Assembly (NCBI GenBank): GCA_023411575.1
Contig: JAEYOP010000030.1
Span: 186,001-250,000 of the forward strand
From: Bacillota bacterium
GTDB lineage: Bacteria; Bacillota; Clostridia; Acetivibrionales; DTU013
Length of the DNA: 64,000 bases
Direction of reading: 5' to 3'
Shown here in pieces: positions 9,181-18,173 of this stretch (its first letter is position 1; each line of letters begins with the position of its first letter). Both the position numbers and the translations under genes were made by a program. The notes beneath the pieces were generated by a model. The model was not told the DNA's origin and did not search any database. It saw only the letters and a list, made by a program, of their open reading frames with translations.

Positions 9181-9203
9181 TTTGCTCCGTTTTGTGGTAT
9201 GAT
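9175..9203 (+). promoter_or_regulatory. Sigma-A promoter facing the Ca2+-ATPase gene
   Basis: -35 TTGTAA (9175-9180), 17-base spacer, -10 TATGAT (9198-9203). Transcription would start near 9210, only about a dozen bases before a terminator-like hairpin. Confidence 0.7.
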
Positions 9204-9222
9204 AAGAGTGTAAAAGAAGCGG

Positions 9223-9259
9223 GGCCTGCCGGAAATTTTATCCGGACGGGTCTTTTTTT
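9223..9259 (+). terminator. Terminator hairpin in the Ca2+-ATPase leader
   Basis: 11 base pairs (9223-9233 with 9241-9252, one bulged A), 7-base loop, then seven T. It lies just downstream of the promoter start site and about 130 bases before the ATPase start, with no gene between. It may be an attenuator or the end of a short leader RNA of about 45-50 nucleotides. Confidence 0.7.
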
Positions 9260-9391
9260 ATGCAGCGTATTTTACCGGCGCGGCCCGCGGCGCCGCGGCG
9301 CGACGCCCGAAGGTCTATTCGGCCTGTCTTCCGAATAAAAATAGGACAGATGGACGAAATACCGAATGGATGGATAAAGGGGTGTCACGAT

Positions 9392-12121
9392 TTGAGCATG
9401 CATGAGCCTTTAAAGAAACCCGGCCCGAGGGGCTCCGAAGAGCACAACGGGCTTAGTGAAAAGGAAGCCCGGAAAAAGCTGCTGGAGCACGGTCCGAACC
9501 TGCTGGCCGAAAAGGAGAAAATATCGCTGCTGAAGCTTTTATTCCAACAGTTCACGGACGTTATGGTGCTGATATTGCTGGTTTCCACTGTTATTTCCGC
9601 TTTTATGGGCGAGGTGACGGAAGCCGTCACGATCATTGCAATCGTCGTATTGAATGCAATCCTTGGCTTTGTTCAGGAGTTCCGGACGGAGAAAACGATG
9701 GAGGCTCTCAAAAGCCTTGCCGCACCGGTGGCGAAGGTCCTCCGGAGCGGCAAGGCGACGCTGGTTCCCGCGGAGCAGATCGTTCCGGGGGACGTGATCC
9801 TGCTGGAAACGGGGGACCGGGTCCCTGCGGACGCGACGCTGCTGGAAAGCATGAGCCTGCAGGCGGACGAATCCCTGCTGACCGGCGAATCCCTGCCGGT
9901 CGAAAAGGTTGCGGCGCCGGCGGGAAAGGGGCCGAAAGCGGCCGGCGGCCGGGAAGGCGGGAACGCCGGCGGCCGGGGAAGCACCGACGGTACAGAGGCG
10001 GCGGAACGCAGGAACAAGGTTTTCATGGGAACGGTGATCACCGGCGGAAGGGCAAAGGCCCTTGTCCATGCGACCGGGATGAATACGGAAATGGGCGGGA
10101 TCGCCGATCTGATCCGGAATATCGAGGAGGACCAGACTCCGCTGCAGAAGCGGCTTGCGCACCTTGGAAAGCTGATTGTGGCGGGCTGTCTGGTGATATG
10201 CGCCATTGTGGCGGGTACAGGCATATTGAGAGGCGAGGACGCGTTCAACATGCTGCTGTCCGGTATCAGCCTGGCGGTGGCCGCCGTGCCGGAGGGGCTG
10301 CCGGCGCTGGTAACGATCGCGCTGGCCCTGGGCGTGCAGCGGATGCTGAAGAGGAACGCGCTCATCCGGAGGCTGCCGGCCGTGGAGACCCTCGGCTGCG
10401 CGGGAGTGGTCTGTTCGGACAAGACCGGGACGCTGACTCAGAACAGAATGACGGTCCGCCGGATTTATACCGGCGACCGGATGATCGAAGTCCGGGATGA
10501 AGGCCACGGTCCTCCTTTCCTCTACAGAGGAGGAAGGATCGATCCCCTGAAGGATATTTTGTTGAAAAGAACGCTTGAAGTCGGAGCATTGTGCAATAAT
10601 GCGGCTTTAAGCCGGAAAAAGGCGGGGGGCGGCTGGGAATTCACCGGGGACCCCACCGAGGGGGCCCTGCTGGTTGCCGCGGCCAAGGCCGGCCTGTCGC
10701 CGGAGGAGCTCGCGCCGGTTTATTTCCGCATCGATGAAATTCCCTTCGATTCGGACCGGAAATGCATGTCCGTCGTTTGCGACAACCATGCCGGCGAGTC
10801 TTTTGTTTTCACAAAGGGCGCTCCCGACGAGCTTTTGAAAAAATGCGCCAAAATAGAAGGGGTGAAAGGGATTCTGCCCATGACCCAGGAGCTCCGGCTG
10901 AAAATTCTCCGGACAAACGACGCAATGGCCTCGGACGCGCTCCGGGTCATCGCCGTGGCCTACCGGAAGCTGGATTCGAGGGCGTACCGGAGCAATGCCC
11001 TGGAAACGGGCCTGATCTTTATCGGCCTCATCGGCATGCTGGACCCGCCCAGGGAAGAGGCCGGAGACGCGGTCCGAAAATGCAGGCTGGCCGGCATAAA
11101 ACCGGTCATGATTACCGGGGACCACAAGCTGACTGCTGTGGCCATCGCCAAGGAACTCGACATATACAGGGAAGGGGAGACCGTTCTTACAGGCACGGAA
11201 CTGGATGCCATGGACGATCGCGGCCTGGAACAGGTGGCTGGCGATGTAAGCGTCTATGCAAGGGTATCACCCAAGCACAAGTTAATGATCGTCCGGGCGC
11301 TAAAAAAGCTGGGGCATATCGTCGCCATGACGGGGGACGGCGTAAATGACGCGCCTGCCGTAAAAGAGGCGGACATCGGCGTCGCCATGGGGATGACCGG
11401 AACGGACGTCACAAAGGAAGCCTCCTCCATGATGCTCCTGGATGACAATTTTGCCACGATCATCGCGGCGATAGAAGAGGGAAGGGTTATTTACAACAAT
11501 ATCCGGAAATTCATCCGGTATATGCTGGCGTGCAACATCGGCGAGGTATTGACCATGTTCATCGGCATGCTGGCGGGGCTTCCGATCCCGCTGCTTCCGA
11601 TCCAGATCCTCTGGGTAAACCTGGTGACGGACGGGCTTCCCGCGGTAGCCCTGGGCTTTGACCCGCCCGAAAGGGACGTCATGAGGCGGCCGCCGAGGGA
11701 GCCCGGTGAAAGCATCTTTTCCAACGGGCTGGCGGGCATCATCCTTTTCCGGGGCGTGCTGATCGGCTTGACCACGCTGGCGGTATTCGCCACCATGCTT
11801 TTCTATACAGGCGACATCGCGGGCGCCCGGACCGGAGCCTTCGTCACCCTTGTGCTGACCCAGCTGATTCATGTATTTGAATGCAAATCGGAAACCAGGA
11901 GCCTCTTCCAGATCAACCTGCTGGACAACATCTATCTCGTGCTGGCGGTGCTGTGCTCCCTGGTCATGATCCTCGGGGTGGTATATATTCCTTCCCTGCA
12001 GGCCATATTCAAGACGGTCCCCCTGGACCTGACCGGCTGGCTGGTGACAGGCGGCCTCTCCTTCCTCGTGCCGGTGCTGGCCAGCTTCTTCCCCGTCCGT
12101 TCCATACGCCGCCGCCGATAG
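9392..12121 (+). CDS. P-type Ca2+-transporting ATPase (PMCA/SERCA-like, type II)
   Basis: 909 residues from a TTG behind AAAGGGGTG; an ATG two codons on is equally possible. Seen in order: N-terminal cation-ATPase domain, paired TM1-2, actuator domain with TGESLPVEK, TM4 with the PEGLPALV ion-site motif, phosphorylation site SDKTGTLTQ (Asp343), nucleotide domain with FTKGAPD, hinge motifs MITGDHKLTA and TGDGVNDAP, and about six C-terminal membrane segments. PEGLP plus a full type II layout fits Ca2+ export driven by ATP at the plasma membrane. An unusual Gly/Ala-rich insert of about 35 residues sits just after TGES (about 171-208). An upstream ATG directly after the leader terminator's T-run was not chosen because it has no ribosome site. 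Confidence 0.92.
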   Translation: MSMHEPLKKPGPRGSEEHNGLSEKEARKKLLEHGPNLLAEKEKISLLKLLFQQFTDVMVLILLVSTVISAFMGEVTEAVTIIAIVVLNAILGFVQEFRTEKTMEALKSLAAPVAKVLRSGKATLVPAEQIVPGDVILLETGDRVPADATLLESMSLQADESLLTGESLPVEKVAAPAGKGPKAAGGREGGNAGGRGSTDGTEAAERRNKVFMGTVITGGRAKALVHATGMNTEMGGIADLIRNIEEDQTPLQKRLAHLGKLIVAGCLVICAIVAGTGILRGEDAFNMLLSGISLAVAAVPEGLPALVTIALALGVQRMLKRNALIRRLPAVETLGCAGVVCSDKTGTLTQNRMTVRRIYTGDRMIEVRDEGHGPPFLYRGGRIDPLKDILLKRTLEVGALCNNAALSRKKAGGGWEFTGDPTEGALLVAAAKAGLSPEELAPVYFRIDEIPFDSDRKCMSVVCDNHAGESFVFTKGAPDELLKKCAKIEGVKGILPMTQELRLKILRTNDAMASDALRVIAVAYRKLDSRAYRSNALETGLIFIGLIGMLDPPREEAGDAVRKCRLAGIKPVMITGDHKLTAVAIAKELDIYREGETVLTGTELDAMDDRGLEQVAGDVSVYARVSPKHKLMIVRALKKLGHIVAMTGDGVNDAPAVKEADIGVAMGMTGTDVTKEASSMMLLDDNFATIIAAIEEGRVIYNNIRKFIRYMLACNIGEVLTMFIGMLAGLPIPLLPIQILWVNLVTDGLPAVALGFDPPERDVMRRPPREPGESIFSNGLAGIILFRGVLIGLTTLAVFATMLFYTGDIAGARTGAFVTLVLTQLIHVFECKSETRSLFQINLLDNIYLVLAVLCSLVMILGVVYIPSLQAIFKTVPLDLTGWLVTGGLSFLVPVLASFFPVRSIRRRR

Positions 12122-12423
12122 GCCGCTCCAAAGGGAATGGAGGGTATCCTGCGTTCCCCTTCTGGGAATAAATTTTTCTTGAAATGCCTTATGAAAAACT
12201 ATATAATGATTGCAGCCTGGAATGTCTCTTCGGAGGCCTTTCAGGCTAATCTGTTGCAAAAAGGCCTTTGTTGCCGGAACGCTTTGCAATGGTCGGCCTC
12301 GTCAGCTTTAATAAATTAAGGGGCAAATTTTTTACAAATTGTTCACAATTTATTAAAATGTATCTCTCATAATTGGGGTAGTGTTATATGTCAAAACAGA
12401 CATAAATAGCAGGGGGGAAAGAG
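12122..12423. other. Intergenic region between Ca2+-ATPase and GldA-type operon
   Basis: About 300 bases without a credible gene. GGGAAT/TTCCC inverted repeats followed by a T-rich stretch (about 12132-12180) may terminate the ATPase transcript, but the pairing is weak. The second half is AT-rich; TTTACA (12331) with TTAAAA 16 bases on is a poor promoter candidate. A GGGGGGAAAGAG ribosome site precedes the next ATG. Confidence 0.4.
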
Positions 12424-13371
12424 ATGATAGAAATACAGAATTTGACCAAACGATATGGTCAGATCAAGGCTGTAAACAATTTGAATTTTACTGTGGAAAA
12501 AGGTGAAATTCTTGGCTTCCTCGGCCCGAACGGCGCCGGAAAGTCCACCACCATGAACATCATAACCGGTTACCTGCCTTCCAGCGAAGGCTCCGTAAAG
12601 GTTTGCGGGTATGACATCATGGAGTCTCCCAAGGAGGTAAAAAAGCGCATAGGCTATCTGCCGGAGCAGCCTCCCGTGTACATGGACATGACAGTCAAGG
12701 ATTATCTGAATTTTGTTTCCGATCTCAAGCTGGTGGACAAAAAACAAAGGAAAAGCCAGATCAGCGACATCATGGAGCTGGTTAAGATCACCGACCACAG
12801 GAACAGGCTTATCAAAAACCTTTCCAAGGGATACAAGCAGAGAGTCGGTCTGGCACAGGCACTGGTAGGCAGCCCGGAGGTCCTTATCCTGGACGAGCCC
12901 ACCGTTGGTCTTGACCCCAAGCAGATCATCGAAATCCGGAAGCTCATCAAGGCGCTGGGCAAGGAGCACACCATCATCCTCAGCTCCCACATCCTGCCCG
13001 AAGTCAGCGCCGTATGCGAACGTGTCGTTATCATCAACAAGGGCGAGATCGCGGCGATCGATACGCCGGAAAACCTTTCCAAGGGCTTTGGCGCGGCGTC
13101 GAAGCTGCTTGTGACGATCTCCGGGCCCAAAAATTCCGTAGAAAATGGAATCCGGGAAATCTACGGCGTCAAATATGTCGAGACCGCGGCGGAAAAGGAC
13201 AGGGAATCCGTCAGCTATATCGTCGAATCCGACAAGGAGATCGATGTGAGAAAGCCGTTGTTCTTCGCCATGGCGAAGCTGGGCTATCCGATCATTGAGC
13301 TCAAGAGCCTTGACATGAGCCTTGAAGACATATTCCTGCAGATCGTTACCCAGGAAAAGGAGGTCGTTTGA
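12424..13371 (+). CDS. GldA-type ABC transporter ATP-binding protein
   Basis: 315-residue ABC-2 ATPase. Walker A is GPNGAGKST (about 36-44), the signature is LSKGYKQRVGLAQAL, Walker B is VLILDEPTVGLDPKQ and the H-loop is ILSSHILPE; a C-terminal extension (about 220-315) is typical of this exporter group. It opens a four-gene operon with a GldF-like permease, a GldG-like periplasmic-type protein and a DUF4340 protein, a layout widespread in Clostridia and Bacteroidetes. In Bacteroidetes GldA/F/G is linked to gliding; in Firmicutes the substrate is unknown. The stop overlaps the permease region, and the permease ribosome site AAGGAGGTCG lies within the end of this gene. Confidence 0.9.
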   Translation: MIEIQNLTKRYGQIKAVNNLNFTVEKGEILGFLGPNGAGKSTTMNIITGYLPSSEGSVKVCGYDIMESPKEVKKRIGYLPEQPPVYMDMTVKDYLNFVSDLKLVDKKQRKSQISDIMELVKITDHRNRLIKNLSKGYKQRVGLAQALVGSPEVLILDEPTVGLDPKQIIEIRKLIKALGKEHTIILSSHILPEVSAVCERVVIINKGEIAAIDTPENLSKGFGAASKLLVTISGPKNSVENGIREIYGVKYVETAAEKDRESVSYIVESDKEIDVRKPLFFAMAKLGYPIIELKSLDMSLEDIFLQIVTQEKEVV

Positions 13372-13373
13372 TA

Positions 13374-14078
13374 ATGGCAGCAATATTCTGGAAAGAAGTC
13401 AAATCCTATTTTTATTCACCGATGGCCTATATCCTCATCGGCTTGTTTCTCCTGCTTACTTCGATATTCTTCTACCCGAACCTGTTGTACTCCCAGGGTA
13501 GTTTCACCAGCACCCTTTCCACCATGGGCTTCATATTGCTCTTCATCGTGCCGGTGCTTACAATGAGAATCCTTGCGGAAGACCGGAAAAACGGAACGGA
13601 AGTGCTGCTTGTCACTTCACCGGCCAGCATCACGTCGATCGTAGTCGGCAAATATCTGGCTTCCCTTTTTGTATTCCTGGTCATAACCGTGCTGACTTTC
13701 GTTTTCCCCATAGTGCAGCTCGCATTCGGCGCTACCTTTGAAGCTCAGTTGGTTGGCGGATATGTCGGTTTTATCCTCCTTGGAGCGACCTTTATCTCCA
13801 TCGGCGTATTTGCTTCCTCCCTGACGGAGAATCAGGTGGTTGCAGTTGTCATCAGCTTCGTAACCCTCCTCATCATGTGGCTTTCCGGGAGCTTGAGCAG
13901 CGTGGCCGGCGGCTTTATGTCGAAGGTGCTGAACTGGTTCTCCCTTTCGACCAGGTATGAGGATTTCAACAACGGAATACTCAGTCTCAGTCCTGTTGTT
14001 TATTATCTGAGCTTTATTGTGGTATTCCTGTTCCTCACAATCCGAGTAATAGAAAAAAGACGCTGGAGTCAGGGGTGA
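13374..14078 (+). CDS. GldF-like ABC-2 type permease
   Basis: 234 residues with six hydrophobic segments, starting WKEVKSYFYSPMAYILIG, the characteristic opening of GldF-type ABC-2 permeases (a cytoplasmic helix leading into TM1). The ATG was chosen over a TTG two codons upstream because AAGGAGGTCG is spaced correctly for the ATG. It follows the ATPase with about 2 bases between and runs into the next gene with essentially no gap. It supplies the membrane channel for the GldA-type ATPase. Confidence 0.88.
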   Translation: MAAIFWKEVKSYFYSPMAYILIGLFLLLTSIFFYPNLLYSQGSFTSTLSTMGFILLFIVPVLTMRILAEDRKNGTEVLLVTSPASITSIVVGKYLASLFVFLVITVLTFVFPIVQLAFGATFEAQLVGGYVGFILLGATFISIGVFASSLTENQVVAVVISFVTLLIMWLSGSLSSVAGGFMSKVLNWFSLSTRYEDFNNGILSLSPVVYYLSFIVVFLFLTIRVIEKRRWSQG

Positions 14079-14080
14079 TA

Positions 14081-15541
14081 ATGATGGAAAAAAACAATGC
14101 ATTCAAGAATATTTTCAATAAAAGAAATTTAAAATACGGATCGAATTCGATGATCCTCATTATTGCGGTTATCGTCATCGCCGTATTCGTCAACGTCCTG
14201 GTCGGTATGACCGACCTCAAGCTGGATTTGACGCCCAACAAGCTGTTTTCGCTTTCCGACGTAACCAAGACGGAGTTGAAGGATCTGAAGCAGCAGGTCG
14301 AAATCATCGGTCTGTTTGACGACGCCAAGGTGTCCTCCGGCGATGAAATGGCCGAGGTTACCCAGCTGCTGGACCTGTACAAGAAAAATTCGAATATAAA
14401 GGTTACCTTCATTGATCCTGAAAAGAACCCGGGGATCATCAAGCAGCTCGATCCGGACAGCACGATGGATCTGGCGGCCAACGATTTTATCGTCAAGAGC
14501 AAAGTGAACGGATTAGACAAGAAAAAGAAACTGGGCTATTACGATCTGTTTCAATACCAGATGGACGAGTCCTCCTACCAGTACCAGAAGGTCGGCTCCA
14601 CGGCGGAGCAGGGCTTTACCGGCGCCATCAAGTATGTAACGTCGGAAAAGACCCCGGTGGTATACTTTACGACGAACCACAATGAAATCGATGTCGATTC
14701 CCAGTATTCCACGCTGAAATCCTTCCTCGAAAAGAACAATTACCTCACCAAATCCCTGGATCTGCTTACCATAAGCAAGGTTCCCGAGGATGCCGAGCTG
14801 GTGGTCGTCGCGTCGCCGAAAAGCGATTTGACCCTTGCAGAGAGCGACAAGATGGAAGCCTATTTCAAGAACGGCGGCAAGGCCATCTTCCTGTTCGATT
14901 ACCTGGCCAGCGATCCGGACTACAACCAGTTCAACAAGCTGCTCAGCGGCTTTAATGTCGCTGTCGATTACGACAAGGTCAAGGAAACCGACGACAACAG
15001 GCATATGCCCAACGACCAGTATACGATCCTGCTTGACGTACCCAGCAGCGATATTATTCCTCAGGAATTCAACGTTGTGCTCAATAATTCAAGAAGCGTC
15101 AGCATTTTGAAGAATACGAAAGAGTATATCAAGACGACCGCCTTAGTGAGCACAGGCGACAAGGCTGTAGGCGAAATGGTCACCAAATCGAGGGGCAATG
15201 ATCTGAAGGGGCCGCTGGATATTGCCGTTGCAGTGGAAAATCAGGGCGGAAGCGCTACCTCCAAGATCCTGGTCATGGGGAACGCCTCCTTTATTACCAA
15301 TGACGCTGCAAGCACTTACGGCGATTATTACAATAACGGCATGGCTTTCTTCCTCTACTCGCTGAACTGGATGATTGACAGCAAGGATGAAGTCATTGTC
15401 CCGGCAAAGAATTACGAAAGCAACACCATACAGATCACGGAGCTTCAGTCCGGCGTCATGGGTGGCGTGCTGATCGCTATATTCCCGCTGCTGATCCTCG
15501 GCACCGGTCTGGCCGTATTCCTGAGGAGGCGTCATTTATGA
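14081..15541 (+). CDS. GldG-like ABC transporter accessory protein
   Basis: 486 residues. An N-terminal membrane segment (about 24-44) is followed by a GldG-type extracytoplasmic domain (about 50-440; opening DLTPNKLFSLSDVT is typical) and a C-terminal membrane segment (about 460-482) ending in RRRHL. This matches 'ABC-type uncharacterised transport system' proteins found with GldA/GldF. Two adjacent ATGs follow an AGGGGTG site; the first was used. Its last bases overlap the DUF4340 start (ATGA), indicating translational coupling. It probably senses or shapes substrate outside the membrane; this is inference. Confidence 0.85.
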   Translation: MMEKNNAFKNIFNKRNLKYGSNSMILIIAVIVIAVFVNVLVGMTDLKLDLTPNKLFSLSDVTKTELKDLKQQVEIIGLFDDAKVSSGDEMAEVTQLLDLYKKNSNIKVTFIDPEKNPGIIKQLDPDSTMDLAANDFIVKSKVNGLDKKKKLGYYDLFQYQMDESSYQYQKVGSTAEQGFTGAIKYVTSEKTPVVYFTTNHNEIDVDSQYSTLKSFLEKNNYLTKSLDLLTISKVPEDAELVVVASPKSDLTLAESDKMEAYFKNGGKAIFLFDYLASDPDYNQFNKLLSGFNVAVDYDKVKETDDNRHMPNDQYTILLDVPSSDIIPQEFNVVLNNSRSVSILKNTKEYIKTTALVSTGDKAVGEMVTKSRGNDLKGPLDIAVAVENQGGSATSKILVMGNASFITNDAASTYGDYYNNGMAFFLYSLNWMIDSKDEVIVPAKNYESNTIQITELQSGVMGGVLIAIFPLLILGTGLAVFLRRRHL

Positions 15542-16953
15542 AATTATACAGGAATGCAATTATACTTGTTGTTGTAGTTGCTCTTCTTGTCGGTGCCTAC
15601 TTCCTGTTCAGCAATATGAAGAAGGAGGAGGGGGATACTACCGATACGGCTTCCTCCACCATCAAGCTGATCGATTTTTCAACAACGGATGTTACCGACG
15701 TAACGCTGAAAAATCAGGAAGGAACCTTTGTCATCACCCATAAGGATACCGACTGGGTTCTCGTTTCCCCGACGGACCTCAAGGCCGATTCCAGCGTCCT
15801 GAGCTCGATCGCCATCAACGCTTCGTCGGTATCGGCAAGCAAGCTGGTGGAAGAGAATGCTCAGGATCTGAGCAAATACGGCCTGGATAAAAGTCCGGTG
15901 GTCGTGACGGTCAAAAAGAAGGACGGAACCGAGAAGTCGCTGGAGATCGGCGATCTGACCCCGATCAAGAGCGGTTACTATGTAAAGCTCACCGGGGAAA
16001 ACAAGGTATACGTACTGGATGAATATTCGGCGGAAAGCCTGCTGACCAAGCGGAACGGCATGAAATCCAAGGAACTCTTCACCGGCATCACGTCCGACAT
16101 GTTCAACCGGCTGGAAATGGACCGGAAGAACGAGGTGGTCTTCAGCGCCGAGGCGGATGCCAAGAACAGCGGCAGCTGGAATATGACCAAGCCGATCAGG
16201 GGAAGCGCTAATACCTCCGCCCTCGCGCCCATGTTTGAAGCGCTGGCGGGAACAAAGGTGTCCGAATACATTGAAGAAAATCCGGCTGATCTTTCCAAGT
16301 ACGGTCTGGATGTGCCTTCCTTCACCTTCGATTTCGGCACGACAACGGCGGGAGCCTTCAAGCTGAAGCTGGGGGATGACCAGACCAAGGGGTCCACGAT
16401 GTACGCCATGCTGGAAGGCAGGAACGAAGTGTTCACCATAGACAGCTCGGCTTACACCTTCCTGGACAAACCGCTTAAGGAGATCGTGGATCTGTTTGCC
16501 TATATCGTAAACATCGACCAGGTCACCAAAATTGAACTGACTATGGGCGGCAAAACGGATGTTATGACGCTGGATGTTTACAAGGATGCGGAAGGAAAAT
16601 CGGACGCGGACAAGGATAAATTCACCTTCAACGGCAAGGATGCTACCGGGAAGAATGAGGACGACAAGCAGCCCTTCCGGGAATTCTACCAGTCGCTGAT
16701 CGGAATCAGCCTCGACGAGGTGGATCTGTCGGAAGCGCAGCCGGCTGACGCGAATCCGGATATAACGATCCAGTATACGCTGAAGAGCGGCTCCATGAAA
16801 GTGGAACTGGTATCGAAGGATGCCGATTACTACTACGTCTTCCGGAACGGGGAATATGCCAATATCCTGGTCAAGAAGACCAAAGAGGACTTCGGTGTCG
16901 TAGGCATGAAGAATTCTTACAAAAAGATGGTGGATTTCCTGGCGAAGCAGTAA
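15538..16953 (+). CDS. DUF4340 domain protein, partner of GldAFG-like transporter
   Basis: 471 residues: one N-terminal membrane anchor (about 5-26), then repeated DUF4340-type beta-rich segments. The recurring LSKYGLD motif (two copies, about 116-122 and 257-263) marks the internal duplication usual in this family. DUF4340 proteins are almost always encoded with GldG-like proteins, as here (4-base overlap). It is a predicted extracytoplasmic, membrane-tethered component of unknown role. A strong terminator follows about 25 bases after the stop. Confidence 0.85.
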   Translation: MKLYRNAIILVVVVALLVGAYFLFSNMKKEEGDTTDTASSTIKLIDFSTTDVTDVTLKNQEGTFVITHKDTDWVLVSPTDLKADSSVLSSIAINASSVSASKLVEENAQDLSKYGLDKSPVVVTVKKKDGTEKSLEIGDLTPIKSGYYVKLTGENKVYVLDEYSAESLLTKRNGMKSKELFTGITSDMFNRLEMDRKNEVVFSAEADAKNSGSWNMTKPIRGSANTSALAPMFEALAGTKVSEYIEENPADLSKYGLDVPSFTFDFGTTTAGAFKLKLGDDQTKGSTMYAMLEGRNEVFTIDSSAYTFLDKPLKEIVDLFAYIVNIDQVTKIELTMGGKTDVMTLDVYKDAEGKSDADKDKFTFNGKDATGKNEDDKQPFREFYQSLIGISLDEVDLSEAQPADANPDITIQYTLKSGSMKVELVSKDADYYYVFRNGEYANILVKKTKEDFGVVGMKNSYKKMVDFLAKQ

Positions 16954-16978
16954 TCCGTTCGAAGTCATTTGAAAAACG

Positions 16979-17024
16979 GCTCCGACATAGAATACAATAG
17001 GATTCTATGTTCGGAGCTTTTTTT
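16979..17024 (+). terminator. Terminator after the GldAFG-DUF4340 operon
   Basis: A 14-pair stem with one bulge (arms starting CTCCGACATAGAAT and ending ATTCTATGTTCGGAG) followed by seven T. The 3' arm contains GGAG, which is also the only ribosome site for the next gene. Confidence 0.88.
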
Positions 17025-18107
17025 ATGGCGGACGAATGGAAAAATATCATACGGGTGGCCTGCATCTATGCGACAACGGTGATCGGCGCAGGCTTTGCAT
17101 CCGGCCGGGAGATTCTGCAGTTTTTTTCGATCTACCGGTCGGGAGGGTTTTACGGAATTCTCCTGGCGGGCTTTCTCTTTTCAATCATAGGAAGCTTTGT
17201 TCTGGAGCGGGTCTACGGCGACCGCATCCGGAACTACGAAGAATTTATTTTCCCCGTATACGGCTGGTTCATCGGCTGGGTCATCGAGATTGCCGTTGCC
17301 GTTTTCATGCTTTGCCTTTTCTGCATTATGATAGCGGGAGCGGGAAGCGTCATCACCGACCGGTTTGCCATTCCCTATTTTTATTCCGTGCTTCTGATGG
17401 GAATTATAACAATGGTGCTTATCTTCACCAATATCAAGGGAATTGTCGCCCTAAGCACCTTCGTGACCCCGGTCCTCATAGCGGGTATCATCCTGGCCGG
17501 CCTGTATATTCTCTTTTTCAGCGACCGGGAGGTTTTTCAGGTATCGGCCTTCATAACCCGCCTGACCGGAAACTGGTTCATTTCGTCCATTTTGTATGTG
17601 AGCTACAACAGCATCCTTGCGATCGTGATGATGTGCAGCCTGCTGCCCTATCTGAAATCCGTCAAGACCGCCAGAATCGGCGGCATCCTGGGCGGGGGAA
17701 TGCTGTGCCTTGCGGCGTTTGTGATCAACGGGGCGCTGTTTGTTTTCTATCCGGCGGTACACGAAAAGGAACTGCCTGTGCTGGCCATTTTAAAAAATTT
17801 TAATCCGGCCGCGGGTAATTTTTACGCCCTGATCCTGTGGCTTGCCATGCTGACCTCCGCAGTTACTTCCGGATATTGCTTTGCGGAGAGGACGGCGAAC
17901 AGCCTTAAAGCGGATAAAAGGCTGATTGCGCTGATCCTGTGCGCATCCGGCATACCGCTGTCGATGCTTGGCTTTTCGAGGCTGATCGCCATCATATATC
18001 CCATTTTCGGCTATCTCGGGCTCTTTATGATCCTGGTGATCCTGCTGCACGGGATCCTGAGCCTGCGAAAGGGTGCTCCTCCTTCCGGCAGGTATGGCAG
18101 GAAATAG
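17025..18107 (+). CDS. YkvI-like membrane transporter
   Basis: 360 residues with ten or more hydrophobic segments. The opening IIRVACIYATTVIGAGFASGREILQFF is broken here only by length but is the recognised start of YkvI-family proteins, an APC/NSS-fold group with no known substrate. Start choice: ATG 17025 has GGAG 8 bases upstream, although this lies inside the terminator stem; an earlier ATG (17007) would sit within the hairpin and has only a weak AGGA. No separate promoter is evident, so expression may depend on readthrough. Confidence 0.83.
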   Translation: MADEWKNIIRVACIYATTVIGAGFASGREILQFFSIYRSGGFYGILLAGFLFSIIGSFVLERVYGDRIRNYEEFIFPVYGWFIGWVIEIAVAVFMLCLFCIMIAGAGSVITDRFAIPYFYSVLLMGIITMVLIFTNIKGIVALSTFVTPVLIAGIILAGLYILFFSDREVFQVSAFITRLTGNWFISSILYVSYNSILAIVMMCSLLPYLKSVKTARIGGILGGGMLCLAAFVINGALFVFYPAVHEKELPVLAILKNFNPAAGNFYALILWLAMLTSAVTSGYCFAERTANSLKADKRLIALILCASGIPLSMLGFSRLIAIIYPIFGYLGLFMILVILLHGILSLRKGAPPSGRYGRK

Positions 18108-18173
18108 AATTCTGTGATAAAATGATTTTTACAGGCGTACCCCTTATCAAAAGACAAACAGAGGTAAATTGAA

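Noticed and set aside
9260..9391. ATG directly after the leader terminator as start of the Ca2+-ATPase
   Set aside because: No ribosome site (T-run upstream), and the extra Arg/Pro-rich residues are unlike family N-termini; TTG 9392 has a good site.
12137..12319. 60-codon open frame in the gap before the GldA-type operon
   Set aside because: No ribosome site, no family resemblance and composition like intergenic sequence.
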